A stretch of DNA of 64,000 nt from Hibiscus mutabilis (GCA_019671005.1 CM033745.1:31213526-31277525), one strand, 5' to 3'. Counted from the first letter of the stretch, positions 13,601-26,763 are shown. Notes: generated by a model from the sequence alone, not told the origin. Translations and numbers: made by a program.

Positions 13601-14036
13601 CACAATGTAGGAGACAAGGTCTTCCTTAAAGTATACCTTGGAAGAAGGTCTTCAGGTTTGGAAGAAAGGGGAAGCTCAGTCCCGATTTATCGGACCCTTT
13701 GAAATCATTGAAAGGATAGGACCAGTGGCCTATCGTTTGGCTTTTCCTAGTGAGTTCGATAAGATTCACAACGTGTTTCACGTATCTATGTTAAGGAGAT
13801 ACATATCTGATCCATCCCACGTCCTTGAACCTGAAGAAGTCGAATTAAATCCCGACTTGTCATATGAAGAAGAACCAATTCAGATCATAGCTCGAGAAGT
13901 CAAAAAGCTATGTAACAAGTCCATACCTCTTGTTAAAGACTTGTGGAGAAACCACAAGATGGAAGAAGCAACATGGGAATCAGAGGCAGTCATGAGGAAA
14001 CAATACCCTCACTTGTTTAATTCAGGTAAAATTTGA
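10630..14036 (+). pseudogene. Element A pol (protease, RT, RNase H, integrase, chromodomain), broken
   Basis: Domains in order: aspartic protease with intact D-S-G (D at 10713); RT 11200-11800 with FIDDIL (D-D at 11652-11657); RNase H about 12080-12420 with SDAS, LELAA and TDHK; integrase with an H-H-C-C finger (12770-12910) and core to about 13360; chromodomain at about 13850-14000 (REVKKL...LWRNH...TWES). Breaks: stops at 10992, 11703 (Arg in relatives), 12944, about 13058 and 13343 (Trp in relatives), and frameshifts near 11280, 12495 and 13633. The first integrase catalytic Asp is Asn (MNFVTGLP). The chromodomain, thought to steer insertion to heterochromatin, places it in the chromoviruses. 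Confidence 0.88.
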
Positions 14037-14050
14037 GGCGAATTTATTTT

Positions 14051-14065
14051 TAAGGGGGAAGAAAT
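14051..14065 (+). other. Polypurine tract of element A
   Basis: TTAAGGGGGAAGAAAT-type purine run directly before the 3' LTR start at 14066; it primes plus-strand synthesis in this class of element. Confidence 0.8.
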
Positions 14066-17000
14066 TGCAATACCCCAAACCCGAGCCTGGTAGCATGCTA
14101 CTAAAAGTGGCAACTTAATTTAAATTAGGGAATTGTGATATCCCTAAAACGGGACTAGAAATTGTTACCACTATTTAAAATTTATTAGCTAGATAAATTA
14201 TGTCCTAATCGAATGGAAGAAGGGAGTTAATTGTGAGAAGTAAAAAGAAGAACTCTCAATTAAAGTGACTAAAATGAATGATTTAATAAACATGGAGTTT
14301 CCATGTTAAACAAATAGAAGTTTTGGGTTTTAACACATGTTCAATAGATAATAAAAAAAGATGGGAAGATGGATAGTCATTTACTTCCTTCCTTCATCTT
14401 CTTCATCAGCCGAATAGAGGATAGAGAGGGAGAGAGCCAAACATTTCATGGAAAATTTTGAAAGATTGGAGCTTTAGTAGATCATTTTTGGAGGTGTTTT
14501 TCGATCTATTAAGAGATTAAGGGTGAGCAATCTTGTTTCCTCTTGTTTTAGAGTTTAAGTTTATGGAGAATGTATGGAATTCTTATGCACTTTGAATGTT
14601 AGTAAGAGACAGGTTCTTGATAGAGAATTTTCTTATATTATGAATGAATTAGAGGGCTATTAAACTTCTTGTTTGATGAAAGGATTATTTAAGGGTTGTT
14701 AATACATGTTTCTGTGTGTATAAAGAGTTAGGAACTATTTTGCTAAATGGAAAAGCATGAACTTACAACATGTCTCGTTTTGTATACATAAGCATGTTCT
14801 TGAAGTTGTCTTGATTGAAAATAATGATGTTAAGGACTGCTCTGCATCTAGGAGAAACATTAGAGACTGATTTTAAGTCTATCGACTGTTTTGAGCAAGA
14901 TTGTTTGCATGTTAATGAACCAATTCGAAAATGTTGCTTAATTGCCCTGTTTTCATGTGTTTGACACATAATTGGACTGAATTAGACATGTATGAGTGAG
15001 TATATATGTTGAAAAATCATGTTAGAATTATTGTCTAAGTGACTAATAAAGCTAGAATCTAGCTTAAGGAAATCTATCCAGAAAACTCTGTTTTGGGCAG
15101 TAAGTTTAAAATTTTGTATAAAATCACATAGATCAAATTAGGGAATAAATATTATATGTACAGAGTCATGAATATGTATAGTTTCGTATGAAACAAACGG
15201 AATCGAATTCCGAGTTATAAAATAGTTTGTAGAGATTAATAGCTAAGGACAGTGCAAACTATCCAGTGGCATAATTTGGTGCGTCTTAGGACTAAAAACT
15301 GTATTAATTCACAATGAATAAAAATGCAAGGCCTATATGGTTATAAAGAAAATTAAGTTAGCTTTCTAAAAGTGTAAATGGTTCAAAATTCCAACGTACA
15401 GAATGAAAGATATTAACATTTAAGCAAGTAATGCACAAGCTGCCTGGCAGTAGCAGTCTTGATGTTTTGGAATGAATACTTGAATGTATGGAGTCATGTA
15501 ATGATTTAAATAATTGCTGATTTGATTCTATGACCTTGTGTGCATGGTTAGAACAAGTAGTGGACCCTGTTGAAGAAGAAAGAGCTGTTCAAGCTAGTGG
15601 AAAACAAAAGGGGATTTGGATTCAAGACCAAAAATAGCTTGGAGTATTATGAGTGTAGTTAATATAGGGTTGGGACTTAGGTCCTAACCAAAAATGCATG
15701 TCTACTTTCTCGTTATTTCTATGCCATGCTAATGAACTTGAAACTTGATTACGATTAAAAGATAAGAATGGCTTAAACTAAAACTTGAGATTTAATAGTA
15801 ACATGAATATTGTCAAATTATTTAGAAAGAAAAGTGAAAACAAATGCTTGATTCTTGATGCCTTGGCTGTGATCAATTCGAATAGTGCTTGAATATATCT
15901 CTATGATTTAGATACTTGTTAACATGATATAAATCGTGAATTAAAGATCTTGCTTGATGCCTAGAGATGGGAGATGTAAATTGCTTGCTTGAATGACAAG
16001 TTAAATTGCAAAATGTAGAGTTAAGGCTCAATTGGCCTAAGGTCTAGGCTTGAATCTTTATATACCTTGCTTGAATTGATTCTTGAATGAGATGATATCT
16101 TGACTTGAACCTGAATTACTTGAAAATGTGATAAATAATTGAAACAAAGCCTTGGTTGCTAGTGGTCATAGGTAGAATGGCATGCCATAGAGTCTAGAGC
16201 TCTTTTGTGTTGGGTGGACTACGGTCCAGGGCCAAGACCCGTAAATGGTGATAGTAGGAGGGATGTGTGATTGGTCTTTGGTGACAGTAGAAGGGTAATG
16301 ACCAGTATCTTGTTATTTGGCGATAGTTTGGTTGGTGACTCGATTACCTAGACAACTAAATACCAAGGGCATAAACTAAAGAAAGTAAATTAGAAATAAT
16401 TGAAGCATAAAGCTTACTTGATACTTGGATTACTTGAAGCTCAAAATTGCTTGCTATATGATTTGTTACTTGAATGACTTATGATCTCACTTGAATCGAT
16501 GTGTACTTGAATGTCTTGCTTGAAATGATATGTTACATGACTTGAAATTAAAGTATGTGTAAAGCTTGAGTTTGATTGCTACAAACCTTGACTAGGTTCA
16601 AACTTCACTATTTGATAATTGCCTCAATAATTGGATAAAACTATATTACTACCTCACTAAGTACATTTTGTACTTATCACTCTCGTTTCCACTCTTTCCA
16701 AACTACAGGTTGAGAGATTCGAGCAATCTTCTTAATTTTCGAAGCATGTTACTTGAGACTAAAGCAAACACAAGCAAAGCTAGAGTATGGATCCACACTT
16801 ATACATTTGTAATGCTCCTAGTTGGTTTCACCTAGTCTTGTATATAGTTAAGTTAGGACATGCATTTTGCTACTTGGAAGTTTGTATATATGTATGATTA
16901 TGGCTTCTAATGTTATGATAATGAATGATGGAATATATCATGTTATGCTTGATCTTGTGATAGCCGAATGATTAAAAAATTGAACATTACTTACTTGCTT

Positions 17001-17397
17001 GTGGCATGGTTCGAATGTATGCACAAATGAACATGTTAAGTGAAACCTATATGAATTGCTTACATGTCTTGAATGTAACATCCTAAAAGACATACCTAAT
17101 AACTCGAATTGAGCATATCATCGTATACAAGTTAATTGTTGTTATAAGATGTTTAAGCTACACATATATGATGTTATTTGAAGTGGATATGATTAGGTTA
17201 AGTATGCAATCCGAATGCCACACATGATAAACATGTCCTTGCTTGAATGATCATATGTGATTGATTAAGTGCCTTGTTAGTTCTCAACTCATCTACTAGG
17301 GATGAGTTCTCGAAAGTTTTAAATGATTCATGTCTCCAGTGTTTCCAATAACACTCCCGAGCCGGTTTACTCCTAAACTGGGGTAGGGGATGTTACA
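14066..17397 (+). mobile_element. 3' LTR of element A
   Basis: Starts TGCAATACCCC (5' LTR: TGTAATACCCC) and ends GGGATGTTACA, followed by the TSD CGTTG. No genes inside. Confidence 0.92.
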
Positions 17398-17402
17398 CGT
17401 TG
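17398..17402. repeat. Target-site duplication of element A, right copy (CGTTG)
   Basis: Exact match to 5866-5870. After it the interrupted B LTR resumes with CATTTGCTTTGTG. Confidence 0.9.
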
Positions 17403-19170
17403 CATTTGCTTTGTGATTATGTTTGCATTTGATTAAGGGCTCAAGTAGAGCAAGCATATGTGTGGATGATATTGGTAAGCATGGTAAGTCCTTGTATTTC
17501 TTTGATATGTCTATGAGTATATGTGTGATATTCGATATGATATGTTATGCCATCATATATGATATGATTATGCTATGATAAGAGGAGCTAAGGCTCAATT
17601 TCGTTTCTGTTATGTTACGGCCTAAGGGCACCAAAGGTAAGATTTATGATGATATGTGAACTTGGATATTTGTCAAAATTGGATACAATTGGCATGCCAT
17701 AGGGTTATTCGAGCTCGCCAAGGGATTGGACTATGGTCTGGGGCTACTGCCTATATGTGTGGTAAAATAATGATGGATTGCGTAAGGGACTATCCAAAGC
17801 GACAGCTCAAGGGTATGGCCTATTTTCGATATGTGTGGTGTACATGGGAATTTGCGTATCCATTGGTTACATGTCCAAGGGAAATAATATTTTTATATGA
17901 TTCATATTTTCTTCATGAAATCATGTGTATTAGACGAATAGGATCTTATATGATTGATTCTATGTAAATTGTTAACTAAGCATGCCTATATGTCATTCAT
18001 GCAATTGATAAGTTTATTGTGCATTTGTTATGACTAACTCACTAGGCTATGTAATCCTAACATTCGTGTGTCTCATGCACTTCAGGACCTTGAAGCAATC
18101 TGAGCCTTGATCGTGTAGTTGCAGTTGCAAGTCACTCTCATCAAACCCATGTATGCCTATGTTTTGTTTGAACTCCTAGTAAGGTGGCATATAGTTTGGA
18201 CATATCATGTTTTTGCCTTTTGGTTTGTGTATAATGGTCTAATAATGACTAAAGGTTAAATACGATTCTTGGTATGTTTGTGAAATGGCTAAACTAGTCA
18301 AAATGAGCCTAAAAGCACCAAAAATGGAAAACAGGGTAAATGGATTCGAAACACTCTAAAACTTTGTATGCTATTAAAAATATGGATATTAGGTTTTCTG
18401 GAAAAATTTGATTAAGCTTGGACAACGTTCAACGGATTAAATTGATTAAAAACTAGCTAAAATTTGTCATCACAAGGTAGGCGTTTCGGTACGGGTGATG
18501 GTGTATCCATACGTCCTTGCATAATTGGACTAAGTGAAACATGGCGTATCGATACTCAGATGGGGTTTATCGATACAGATTTTGACCGTAAGGTATGAAA
18601 AATAAATTGTATCAATACAGTTGTAGGTTGTACTAAAACGGGTCAACCTTAGTCAACGCGTATCGATACGAGCTTAGGTGTATCGATACGGATTGTTATC
18701 CTTGAATTTGAAAACTTGAAAATTTGGATTAGCATACCGATACGGCCCTAAGGGTATCAGTACGGAGTTAGTTAATTCTATTAAAAGGTATAAGAATCAA
18801 TTTTAAGAAGTTTATAAAATGGTCACTAAAACTTGTATGGCCTAATTGGATAAGTAAATGACCTTCGTTGGCAACAAAACTTCACGGGATAATAATTGGT
18901 AAGTTTAATTGTAGTATAGTAAAAAGAAATCTCAATAAGGACCTCTAATTTGTAAAAATTATGATTTAGTCCCTAAGTCCAGAAAGGGTTAAAATTGATC
19001 CCAAATTATGTAAGTCTTAATAAGATAGTTTTGTTAAGCCTTAAAAGATATTAATAAATGACCTGAAAGTGTTTTAGTACTCCAATTAAGCTTCTGAACC
19101 TCCGATATGTTTTTTGGCTGCACTTTTCGACTCGGTTCTCTACCAGGCCGGGAAGGAGGTGTTACATTTG

Positions 19171-19184
19171 TGGTATTAGAGCCT
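19171..19184 (+). other. Primer-binding site of element B (initiator tRNA-Met type)
   Basis: TGGTATTAGAGCCT begins four bases after the LTR end at 19166; one base differs from the TGGTATCAGAGC that pairs with initiator tRNA-Met. Confidence 0.85.
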
Positions 19185-19318
19185 AGGTTTAGTCGATTCT
19201 AGGACTAAACTAAAGTCTGTTATGAGTCTTCATATGCCACCTAGGAGTTTATTTGTATATGTTATATGTGACTTGCAACTTACACGATTAAATCCTTTTT
19301 AAATGATTAGATCTAAAA

Positions 19319-20340
19319 ATGTCTGCACCCACCGATAGATGTAGTGAGACTGAACCACGCCCCGGCTCCTCCTTGAAACAGGGGGATAATCTGAGGGTCG
19401 AGGTTAGAGCTGAACAAATGGGGTAGAACGACCACCTCAGCCGGCTAAAGTGTCTTCTTCTATTCTGAAGGCTCTGATTAGTGAGCTCCGTCAGTATCCA
19501 GTTTACACCTTCACTGGTCAGGACTTGGATAATCCTGAGATAGTAGAGTATTGGCTGGAGAATACTCTTAAAGTTCTGAACAAGCAGATGAAGTGTCATG
19601 ATGAACATAAGCTGGAGTGCACTCTGGCACTAAGTTTTTAGGAGGCTCAAAATTGGTGGGATACCGTGATACTCACCATACCCGAGTATAAAGTTACGTG
19701 GGACTTCTCCCTTCAGGAGTTCTGCAAGAAATACATCAGTGAGCACTACATTGCTGAGAGGCGTAAAACGTTCCTCTACCTGAGACAAGGAGGAAGACCG
19801 GTGGAGCAATACATCCACGATTTCTGCAAGTATGCGAGGTATGGTACTGAGATTATACATACGGAAAAGGAGAAATGCAGAATGTTCATTGATGGTTTCT
19901 GTGATGAATTACGTCCTCTCTTCACTGCCTTAGAGATAGAGGATTTTCAGACCCTAGTCAATCGAGCCATTGCCACTGAAGCCTCCTATAAGGCCTATAA
20001 GAGAAGGAAAGGGAACCAAGCCTGGTCTGAAAAGAGGTTTTGAGATGATTCTAAGCCTCCTACGCCTTAAAAGAATGGTTGATAGTGGGACCAGAAGTCT
20101 GCCAGCTTTCAACAGCCACCAAGGTCAGGATATGTGCCACATTCCCAATCTCTGGGGACATTTGTTGCTCGTACAGCTTTAGTTGATAGTACGAGCAGTT
20201 CCGAAAGAGGTTCACAGCTTCTTTTGTGGAACTTTTTTAAAAGAGGAACCCTGGATTGTGTTGCAGACAGTTTGGATCATGTTACCTCTGTGGTGAGTCT
20301 AGTCACTTCATTAGGTAGTGTACGCATAATCTAAACGCTC
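19319..20340 (+). pseudogene. Element B gag, broken
   Basis: Starts at ATG 19319 (MSAPTDR). The capsid region is clear at about 19480-20040 (VEYWLENTLKVL, the DEHKLEC segment, FCKKYISEHYIAERR, EQYIHDFCKY). Breaks: a stop near 19423, a TAG near 19639 just before the NWWDT segment, and a stop at about 20041. The zinc knuckle at about 20274-20315 still shows CYLCGESSHFIR, but the next codon is a stop before the last cysteine. It lies directly after the PBS, as expected for gag. Confidence 0.82.
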
Positions 20341-20513
20341 CTACCATTGTGGCTTCTTAGAATAGTCCGAACAAAGGAAGAGGAGCAAAGCAAGTGCACT
20401 CTGGATCAGTGGGGAGACCACGCAACATTAACACTCCTTTGGTTGGACGTGATCCTCAGACATCAGCTCAGATGTACCACGTTTGAGGCTGAGAACAAGA
20501 AGATGATCCTGAT

Positions 20514-23500
20514 GTGATAGCAGGTATGGTGGAATTATGTTATGATCTTGTTTATGCTTTAGTAGATCTAGGCTTCACGAATTCCTTCATTAGTGAATCG
20601 TTGATTGCAAAATATACTCTAAAATTTGAACTAATTACATCAGAGATTGTTGTCTCTAACCCACTAGGAGATAATTTGGTTATCCAATGGATCTATAAAG
20701 CTTATCCTCTGAGGATCCAAGGGATCCCATTTCAGGCCAACCTGATGGCTTTACCTTTCTATGAGTTTGACCTTATTCTAGGCCTTGATTGGCTAGCTGA
20801 GCATCAAGCCAGGGTAGATTGCTCAAAGAAAAAGCTATACCTCCGTGGACTAGGCAAAGAAAGGATAACCTTGATGAAAACCGAATCTGAGCCTAGTAAG
20901 GCTACCTTGTGTGCTATAGAATCCAAAGAAGATCCAAAGTTTGAGAATGTACCGATAGCAAAAGAATTCCCTGATGTATTCCTCGATGAACTTTTGGGAC
21001 TCCCTTCGACCCGAAAAGTGGAATTCGAAATTGAAGTGCAACCGGGGACTACGCCAGTCTCCATTACTCCATACCGAATGGCTCCAGTTGAGTTGAAGAA
21101 GTTAAAGGCCCAAATCCAAGATCTCTTGGACAAGGGATTCATCTGACCGAGTTCCTCACCTTGGAGAGCATCTGTTTTGTTTTTTAAGAAGAATGATGGG
21201 TTGATGCGTCTGTGCATCGACTATCGTCAATTGAACAAAGTGACCATTAAGAACAAGTATCCATTACTGAGGATTGATGACCTCTTCGATCAATTGAATG
21301 GTGCTTCTGTCTTTTCCAAGATAGATTTACGATCTAGATACTATCAAAAGCAAGTGAAGGAGTCTGATGTCCCAAAGACTGCCTTTCGAACTAGATATGG
21401 CCACTATGAATTCCTGGTAATGCGTTTTGGGCTTATGAATGCACCTGCAGCTTTCATAAATTTAATGAATCATGTATTCTATCCCTATCTAGATAAGTTC
21501 GTGGTTGTGTTCATAGATGACATCTTGATTTACTCCAAAGACACAACCACTCATGAAGAACATCTCCGGATTGTGCTTCAAACTCTCCTAGAAAAAACAA
21601 TTGTATGCTAAATTCAGTAAATGTGAGTTATGGCTATTGGAAGTATCCATTCTAGGACAAGTGATTTCTTCTACGGGAATTCAAGTCGACCCAAAGAAGA
21701 TTCAAGCAATCCTTGATTGGATTCCTCCAAAGAATGTTGGAGAAATTCGTAGCTTTTTGGGCCTTGCAAGCTACTATCGTAGATTCGTTAAAGGGTTCTC
21801 GATGATCGTTGCACCCTTGACGAAGCTTCTCCATAAAGGAACCCCCTTTGTATAAACAGCCAAACAACAAAGAAGTTTCGATCAGCTTAAGCAAGTTCTG
21901 ACCCATGCCCCTATTTTGGTACAACATGAGTCGAGTAAGGAAGTCAACGTATACAGTGATGCATCCCACCTGGGATTTGGCTGCATGTTGATGCAAGAAG
22001 GAAAAGTCATAGCCTATGCTTCACGTCAGCTTAAACCCCACGAGCTAAACTATCCGACACATGATTTGGAGTTAGCTGTTGTTGTGTTTGCCTTAAAGAT
22101 TTGGAGGCACTATCTTTATAGTGAGAAGTGTTACTTGTACACTGATCACAAGAGTCTGAAATATCTTTTGACTCAAAAAGAGTTGAATCTAAGTCAATGG
22201 CGATGGATGGAACTTTTGAAAGACTATGATTTGGTTATTGACTACCACCCTGATAAAGCCAATGTCGTAGCTGATGCTCTTAGTCAGAAACATGCTCCCT
22301 CTCTGAAGTGTTTGAATGCTCACTTCCAGCTCAAGAAGCATGGCAAATTATTGGCTGAATTGAGAGTTCAGTCATCCATTGAGTCTTAAATCAAATCACT
22401 CTAGCAGTTTGATGAGGAGTTGCAAACTCTTATTAAAAAAATCAAGGATAAGCCAGATCCTGATTTTGCTATGAATTCTAAAGCTCTGTTGTGTTTCTAG
22501 AACCGTATTTGTGTTTCCGATGATGATGATCTTCAGAATCAAATTTTAAGCGAAGCTCATTCAAGTCTTTTCTCTGTCCATCCTGGAGCTATCAAGATGT
22601 ATAAGGATCTAAAGGAGTTGTACTGGTGGTCCGGTATGATGAGTGAGATCACGGACTTCGTGGCTAGGTGTTTGACCTATCAACGGGCTAAAGCCAAGCA
22701 CAAGGTGCCTACTAGTCTTTTACAACCCATTGAGCTTCCACAATGGAAATGGGAACATATTACGATGGATTTTTTAAGTGGTTTACCAATGACACCGAAG
22801 AGGAATGATGATATTTGGGTCATAGTGGACCGATTCACCAAATCTGCTCATTTTATTCTGGTGAGAGTAGACTTTGGTTTGCCTAAGCTAGCTGAGTTAT
22901 ACATCCTGGGAGTTTTCCGTTTGCACAGAGTTCCTATGTCCATTATTTCCGATCATGATCCACGTTTTGCATCTTGGTTTTGGAGGACCCTACAAAAGGC
23001 TTTGGGAGCTCGAGTACACCTAAGCACTGTTTTCCATCCTCAGACTGATGGTCAATCCGAAAGGGTTATCCATGTGTATAAGTAATCCATATGAATTCTG
23101 ATTCTTCCTTGTAGATTCTGGAAGATATGCTCCGAGCATGTGTTATTGACTTCGGGAATACGAGGGAGAAATCCCTGCCTTTGGTGGAATTTGCTTACAA
23201 TAATAGCTACCAAGCCTTGATTTAAATAATGCCATTTGGGAGAAAGCCCTTTACGGGAGGAGAAAGCCCGAACTTGGTGAAGGCAAGGTGTTAGGCCCTG
23301 ACTTGCTTCGAGAAACTGAAGAAAGGGTGACCATTATCCGTTGATCGGCTCAAAGCTACATTTGACCGACAAGAAGTTTATGGTAATCTAAATAGAAGAG
23401 ACATTCAGTATGAGGTTGGCGAGAAAGCCTTCCTTAAATTATCTCCGTGGAGGAAGATCCTTTGTTTTGGCAAAAAGGGGAAATTGATTCCTCGTTTCAT

Positions 23501-23850
23501 TGGACCGTTCAAAGTGATCGAGAAAGTTAGACATGTTGCTTACCCACTAGCTTTTCCTAAAGAGTTAGGTTGAATTCATAATGTCTTTCACGTATCTATG
23601 CTACAAAAGTACCGTTAGATCATTCTCATGTGATCGAGCTGGAGTCTGTGGAGATTCAGTCTAATCTGACGTACGAGGAACACCATGTGTAGATCCTCGC
23701 ACGAGAAGTTAAAATACTTCGTAATAAGTCTGTTCCCTTAGTGAAAGTCCTTTGGAGAAGCGTTTGGCTGAAGAAGCAACGTGGGAACTAGAAGAGATGA
23801 TGCAGAGATAGTACCCCCATCTGTTCAACTAGTGCAAAAATTCAAGGATG
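20514..23850 (+). pseudogene. Element B pol, broken
   Basis: Protease and RT start share one frame at 20514-21146, but the catalytic D-S-G reads D-L-G (Asp at 20565), so the protease should be dead. RT continues at 21177-21611 with FIDDIL, after a TGA where relatives have Arg (21144). An extra A in the run at about 21591-21596 shifts frame. RNase H lies at about 21950-22300 (SDASHLGFG, LELAV, TDHKSLKY). The integrase zinc finger has CLTY, losing a cysteine. The core at 22740-23085 has MDFLSGLP and SDHDPRF. A 41-base insertion follows at 23076, and the tail to 23850 has a deletion and several stops. Confidence 0.85.
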
Positions 23851-23858
23851 AATTTTCT

Positions 23859-23873
23859 TAAGAGGGGGAGAGC
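23859..23873 (+). other. Polypurine tract of element B
   Basis: TAAGAGGGGGAGAGC directly before the 3' LTR start TGTCACATCC at 23874. Confidence 0.8.
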
Positions 23874-26758
23874 TGTCACATCCCTAAAACTGGCCTAGTC
23901 AGAATTTGATTCCGATGACCAAAAATTTTGTATCGGATATGCTCGAAAATGTAACCTCTCAATCCTTGTACCCAATTTTGTAATCAATGAAAGTTGAAGG
24001 GTATTAAATTGATCCAAGGACCTCTTTGTAAGAAATTCAAGTTGAAAATGTTGATTTTGAGCTAGGCGTATCGATACGGTTAGACCGGTATCCATACAGT
24101 TTGAACTAGACGTTTCGATAAAGTAATACCTATATTTGTACGGTTTAACAGCTATAACTAACTTGTCTTAGCCTAGGCATATCGATACGTCTGTATAGTG
24201 TATCGATATGGCCCTCTACCCAAAATTGTTTTATGGCCAAATTGAAGGAAATGGAGAGTAAGGTGCTTAGTCACCTCCTTTCTTGCCTCCCTCACGTGGG
24301 ATAACTCTAAAAAGGGAACAAATGACAATTGATTGCCTAGAATTGGGAAAAAATGATGAAGTGATAGAAATAATTAAATAAGCTTTCCCTTGCTTAGAGG
24401 AAAGCACCCTATTGGTCCTTGGATAGGTGAAAAGTGAATAAATGATAAGTTCTCTAATAAAATACTAAAGGGAAGCCTTCATCTTTGTTTACATCATCAC
24501 CCGAAAGCTAAACTCACATTTGCCATCCAACAAGAAAGAACCACCAATGTTGTCTTCAACCTTAAGCTAAGCAAGCACCTCAATTCAATCCTCAACCTTT
24601 GATCAATTTCAATACATCATTTGAAAGCCTATAACTCGATGAGTAAAACCCCTTATCGATTCAATGATTCCTTTGATCTTTGAGAAGTAATTTCAAGGAT
24701 TAAACTTTGAACGTCTAAGTCATGCCCATGTTTTAGTAGGTTAATTTCCTTGTTTTGATGTTGTCTACAAGCTTTGACGAGCTTGAAAGACATTTGTGAG
24801 ATATTAGGCTTCATTCTAATACATTCTTTAAATTTGAACTAGCTCAAGAGTTGGAAGAAATCACTCTGTCATCCCCAACCAAAGCTAAGAGCAAAGGAAT
24901 CGTAATGCGGGAACCTTGAAAGCTTTGGAGTCAAGCTAAGTGTAGTTGTGTCAAGGGATAGGCTAGGTGTCATCCCGTTGCATTTGCTTTGTGGTTATGT
25001 TTGCATTTGATTAAGGGCCCAAGTAGAGCAAGCATATGTGTGGATGCTATTGGTAAGCATGGTAAGTCCTTGTATTGCTTTGATATGTCTATGAGTATAT
25101 GTGTGATATCTGATATGATATGACTATGATATGTTATGCCATCCAATATGATATGATTATGCTATAATACGTGAAGCTAAGGCTCAATTCCGTTTGCGTT
25201 ATGTTACGGCCTAAGGATGCCAAAGGTAAGATTTATGTGATATGTGAACTTGGACATTTGTGAATATTGGATACAATTGACATGCCATAGGGTTATTCGA
25301 GCTCACCAAGTAAGGGATTGGACTACGGTCTGGGGCTACGACCTATATGTGTGGTGAAATAAGGATGGATTGTGTAAGGGACTATCCAGAGCTACAGCTC
25401 AAGGCTACAACCTATTTTCGATATGTGTGGTGTACAGGGGAATCCGCATATCCACTGGTTACATGTCCAAGGGAAATAATATGTTTATATGATTCATATT
25501 TGCTTCATGAAATCATGTATATTGGATGAATACGATCTTATATGGTTGATTCTATGTAAATTGTTAACTGAGCATGCCTATATGTCATTCATGCATTTGA
25601 TAAGTTTATTGTGCATTTGTTATGACTACCTCACTAGGCTATGTATGCCTAACATTCGTGTGTCTCATGCATTTTAGGACCTTGAAGCAATCCAAGCCTT
25701 GATCGTGTAGTTGCGGTTGCAAGTCACTCTCATAAAACCCATGTATGCCTATGTTTTGTTTAAACTCCTAGTAAGGTAGCATATGGTTTGGACATATCAT
25801 GTTTGTGCCTTTTGATTTTTGTATAATGGTCTAATAATGACTAAAGGTTAAATAGGGTTCTTGGTATGTTTGTGAAATGGCTAAACTAGTCAAAATGAGC
25901 CTAAAAGCACCAAAAAGGGAAAACTAGGTAAATGGATTTGAAATGTTCTAAAACTTTGTATGCTAATAAAAATATGGATATTAGGCTTGCTGGTAAAATT
26001 TGGTTAAGTTTGGACAATGTTCAACATGTTAAATTGATTAAAAACCAGCTAAAATTTATCATTACAAGGCAGGCGTATCAGCACGGGTGATGGCGTATCG
26101 ATACGACCTTGCATAATTGGACTAAGGGAAACATGGCATATTGATACTCAGAGGGGGTGTATAGATACGGATTTTTATAGTAAGGTCTGAAAAATAAATT
26201 GTATCGATACGACTATAGGTTGTACCGAAACGGGCCAACCTTAGTCAACGCGTATCGATTCGAGCATAGGTGTATCGATACAGCTTGTTATCCTTGAATC
26301 TGCAAACTCAAAAATTTGGCTTAGCGTACCGATACGGCCCTAAGGGTATCGTTACAGAGTTAATTAATTATGTTAAAAGGTATAAGAATCAGCTTTAAGA
26401 AGTTTATAAAATTGGTCACTAAAACTTGTATGGCCTAATTGGAAAAGTAAACGACCTTCGTTGGCAACAAAACTTCAGAAGTTAATAATTGGTAAGTTTA
26501 ATTGCAGTCTAGTAAAAGGAAATCCCAATAAGGACCTCTAATTTGTAAAAATTATGATTTAGTCCCTAAGTCCAAAAAGGTTTAAAATTGATCCCGAATT
26601 GTGTAAGTCTGAATAAGATAATTCTGTTCAGCCATAAAAATATTAATAAATGATCTAAAAGTGTTTCTGTACTCCGATTAAGCTTTTGAACCTCCGATTT
26701 GGTTTCCGGTAGCATTTTCCGACCCGGTTCTCTACCAGGCCGAGAAGGGGGTGTTACA
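23874..26758 (+). mobile_element. 3' LTR of element B
   Basis: Uninterrupted, 2885 bases, TGTCACATCC to GTGTTACA. Palindrome clusters lie at about 24066-24216 and 26072-26358. The next bases are TGAGG and then the Tat integrase frame. No genes. Confidence 0.9.
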
Positions 26759-26763
26759 TGAGG
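26759..26763. repeat. Probable target-site duplication of B in the Tat integrase, one copy (TGAGG)
   Basis: TGAGG follows the B 3' LTR. The matching copy, TGGGG read on the minus strand, is at 46457-46461 beside an inverted B LTR start. The Tat reading frame is continuous if one copy is counted. One base differs. Confidence 0.7.

Larger units (their letters stand above)
5871..17397 (+). mobile_element. Tekay-like chromovirus A, full length with both LTRs
   Basis: An 11.5-kb element with LTRs of about 3.33 kb (5871-9198 and 14066-17397) and an exact 5-bp TSD, CGTTG. It has a PBS like initiator tRNA-Met, gag with a CCHC knuckle, protease, RT, RNase H, integrase and a C-terminal chromodomain, then a polypurine tract. 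By eye the LTRs differ by scattered substitutions, a few percent, many of them transitions. Stops and frameshifts break gag-pol in at least eight places, so it is not autonomous. It sits inside the B 5' LTR and is therefore younger than B. Confidence 0.93.
4737..19166 (+). mobile_element. 5' LTR of element B, interrupted by element A
   Basis: LTR bases are 4737-5870 and 17403-19166, with the TSD copy of A between. The uninterrupted site (GTCATCCCGTTGCATTTGC) can be read in the other two B LTRs, near 24969 and, inverted, near 45343. Palindrome clusters lie at 4931-5100 and about 18480-18762. No genes; short ORFs such as 17656-17967 are LTR translations. Confidence 0.85.
4737..26758 (+). mobile_element. 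Tekay-like chromovirus B, LTR to LTR, with element A nested in its 5' LTR
   Basis: The 5' LTR starts TGTCACATCC at 4737 and ends GTGTTACA at 19166; without A it is about 2.9 kb. The 3' LTR (23874-26758) has nearly the same length. A PBS like initiator tRNA-Met follows the 5' LTR and a polypurine tract precedes the 3' LTR. The internal region holds gag, protease, RT, RNase H and integrase pieces, all broken. The bases flanking the two ends do not match (ATTTT left, TGAGG right). With the inverted B LTR at 46456, this fits recombination between two B copies (see findings). The Tekay assignment is inferred from long LTRs, the PBS and the chromodomain-type tail of relatives here. Confidence 0.85.

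Noticed and set aside
5871..17397. Element A as a still active retrotransposon
   Set aside because: Despite complete LTRs and TSD, gag and pol have at least eight stops or frameshifts and an integrase Asp-to-Asn change.
23076..23114. A genuine spliced intron in element B integrase
   Set aside because: At 39 bases it is shorter than normal plant introns, its removal leaves the frame shifted, and elements A and C lack it.
4737..26758. Element B as a simple insertion with its own TSD at both ends
   Set aside because: Flanks are ATTTT (left) and TGAGG (right). The right flank instead matches TGGGG next to the inverted LTR at 46457, so the left end belongs to another insertion joined by recombination.
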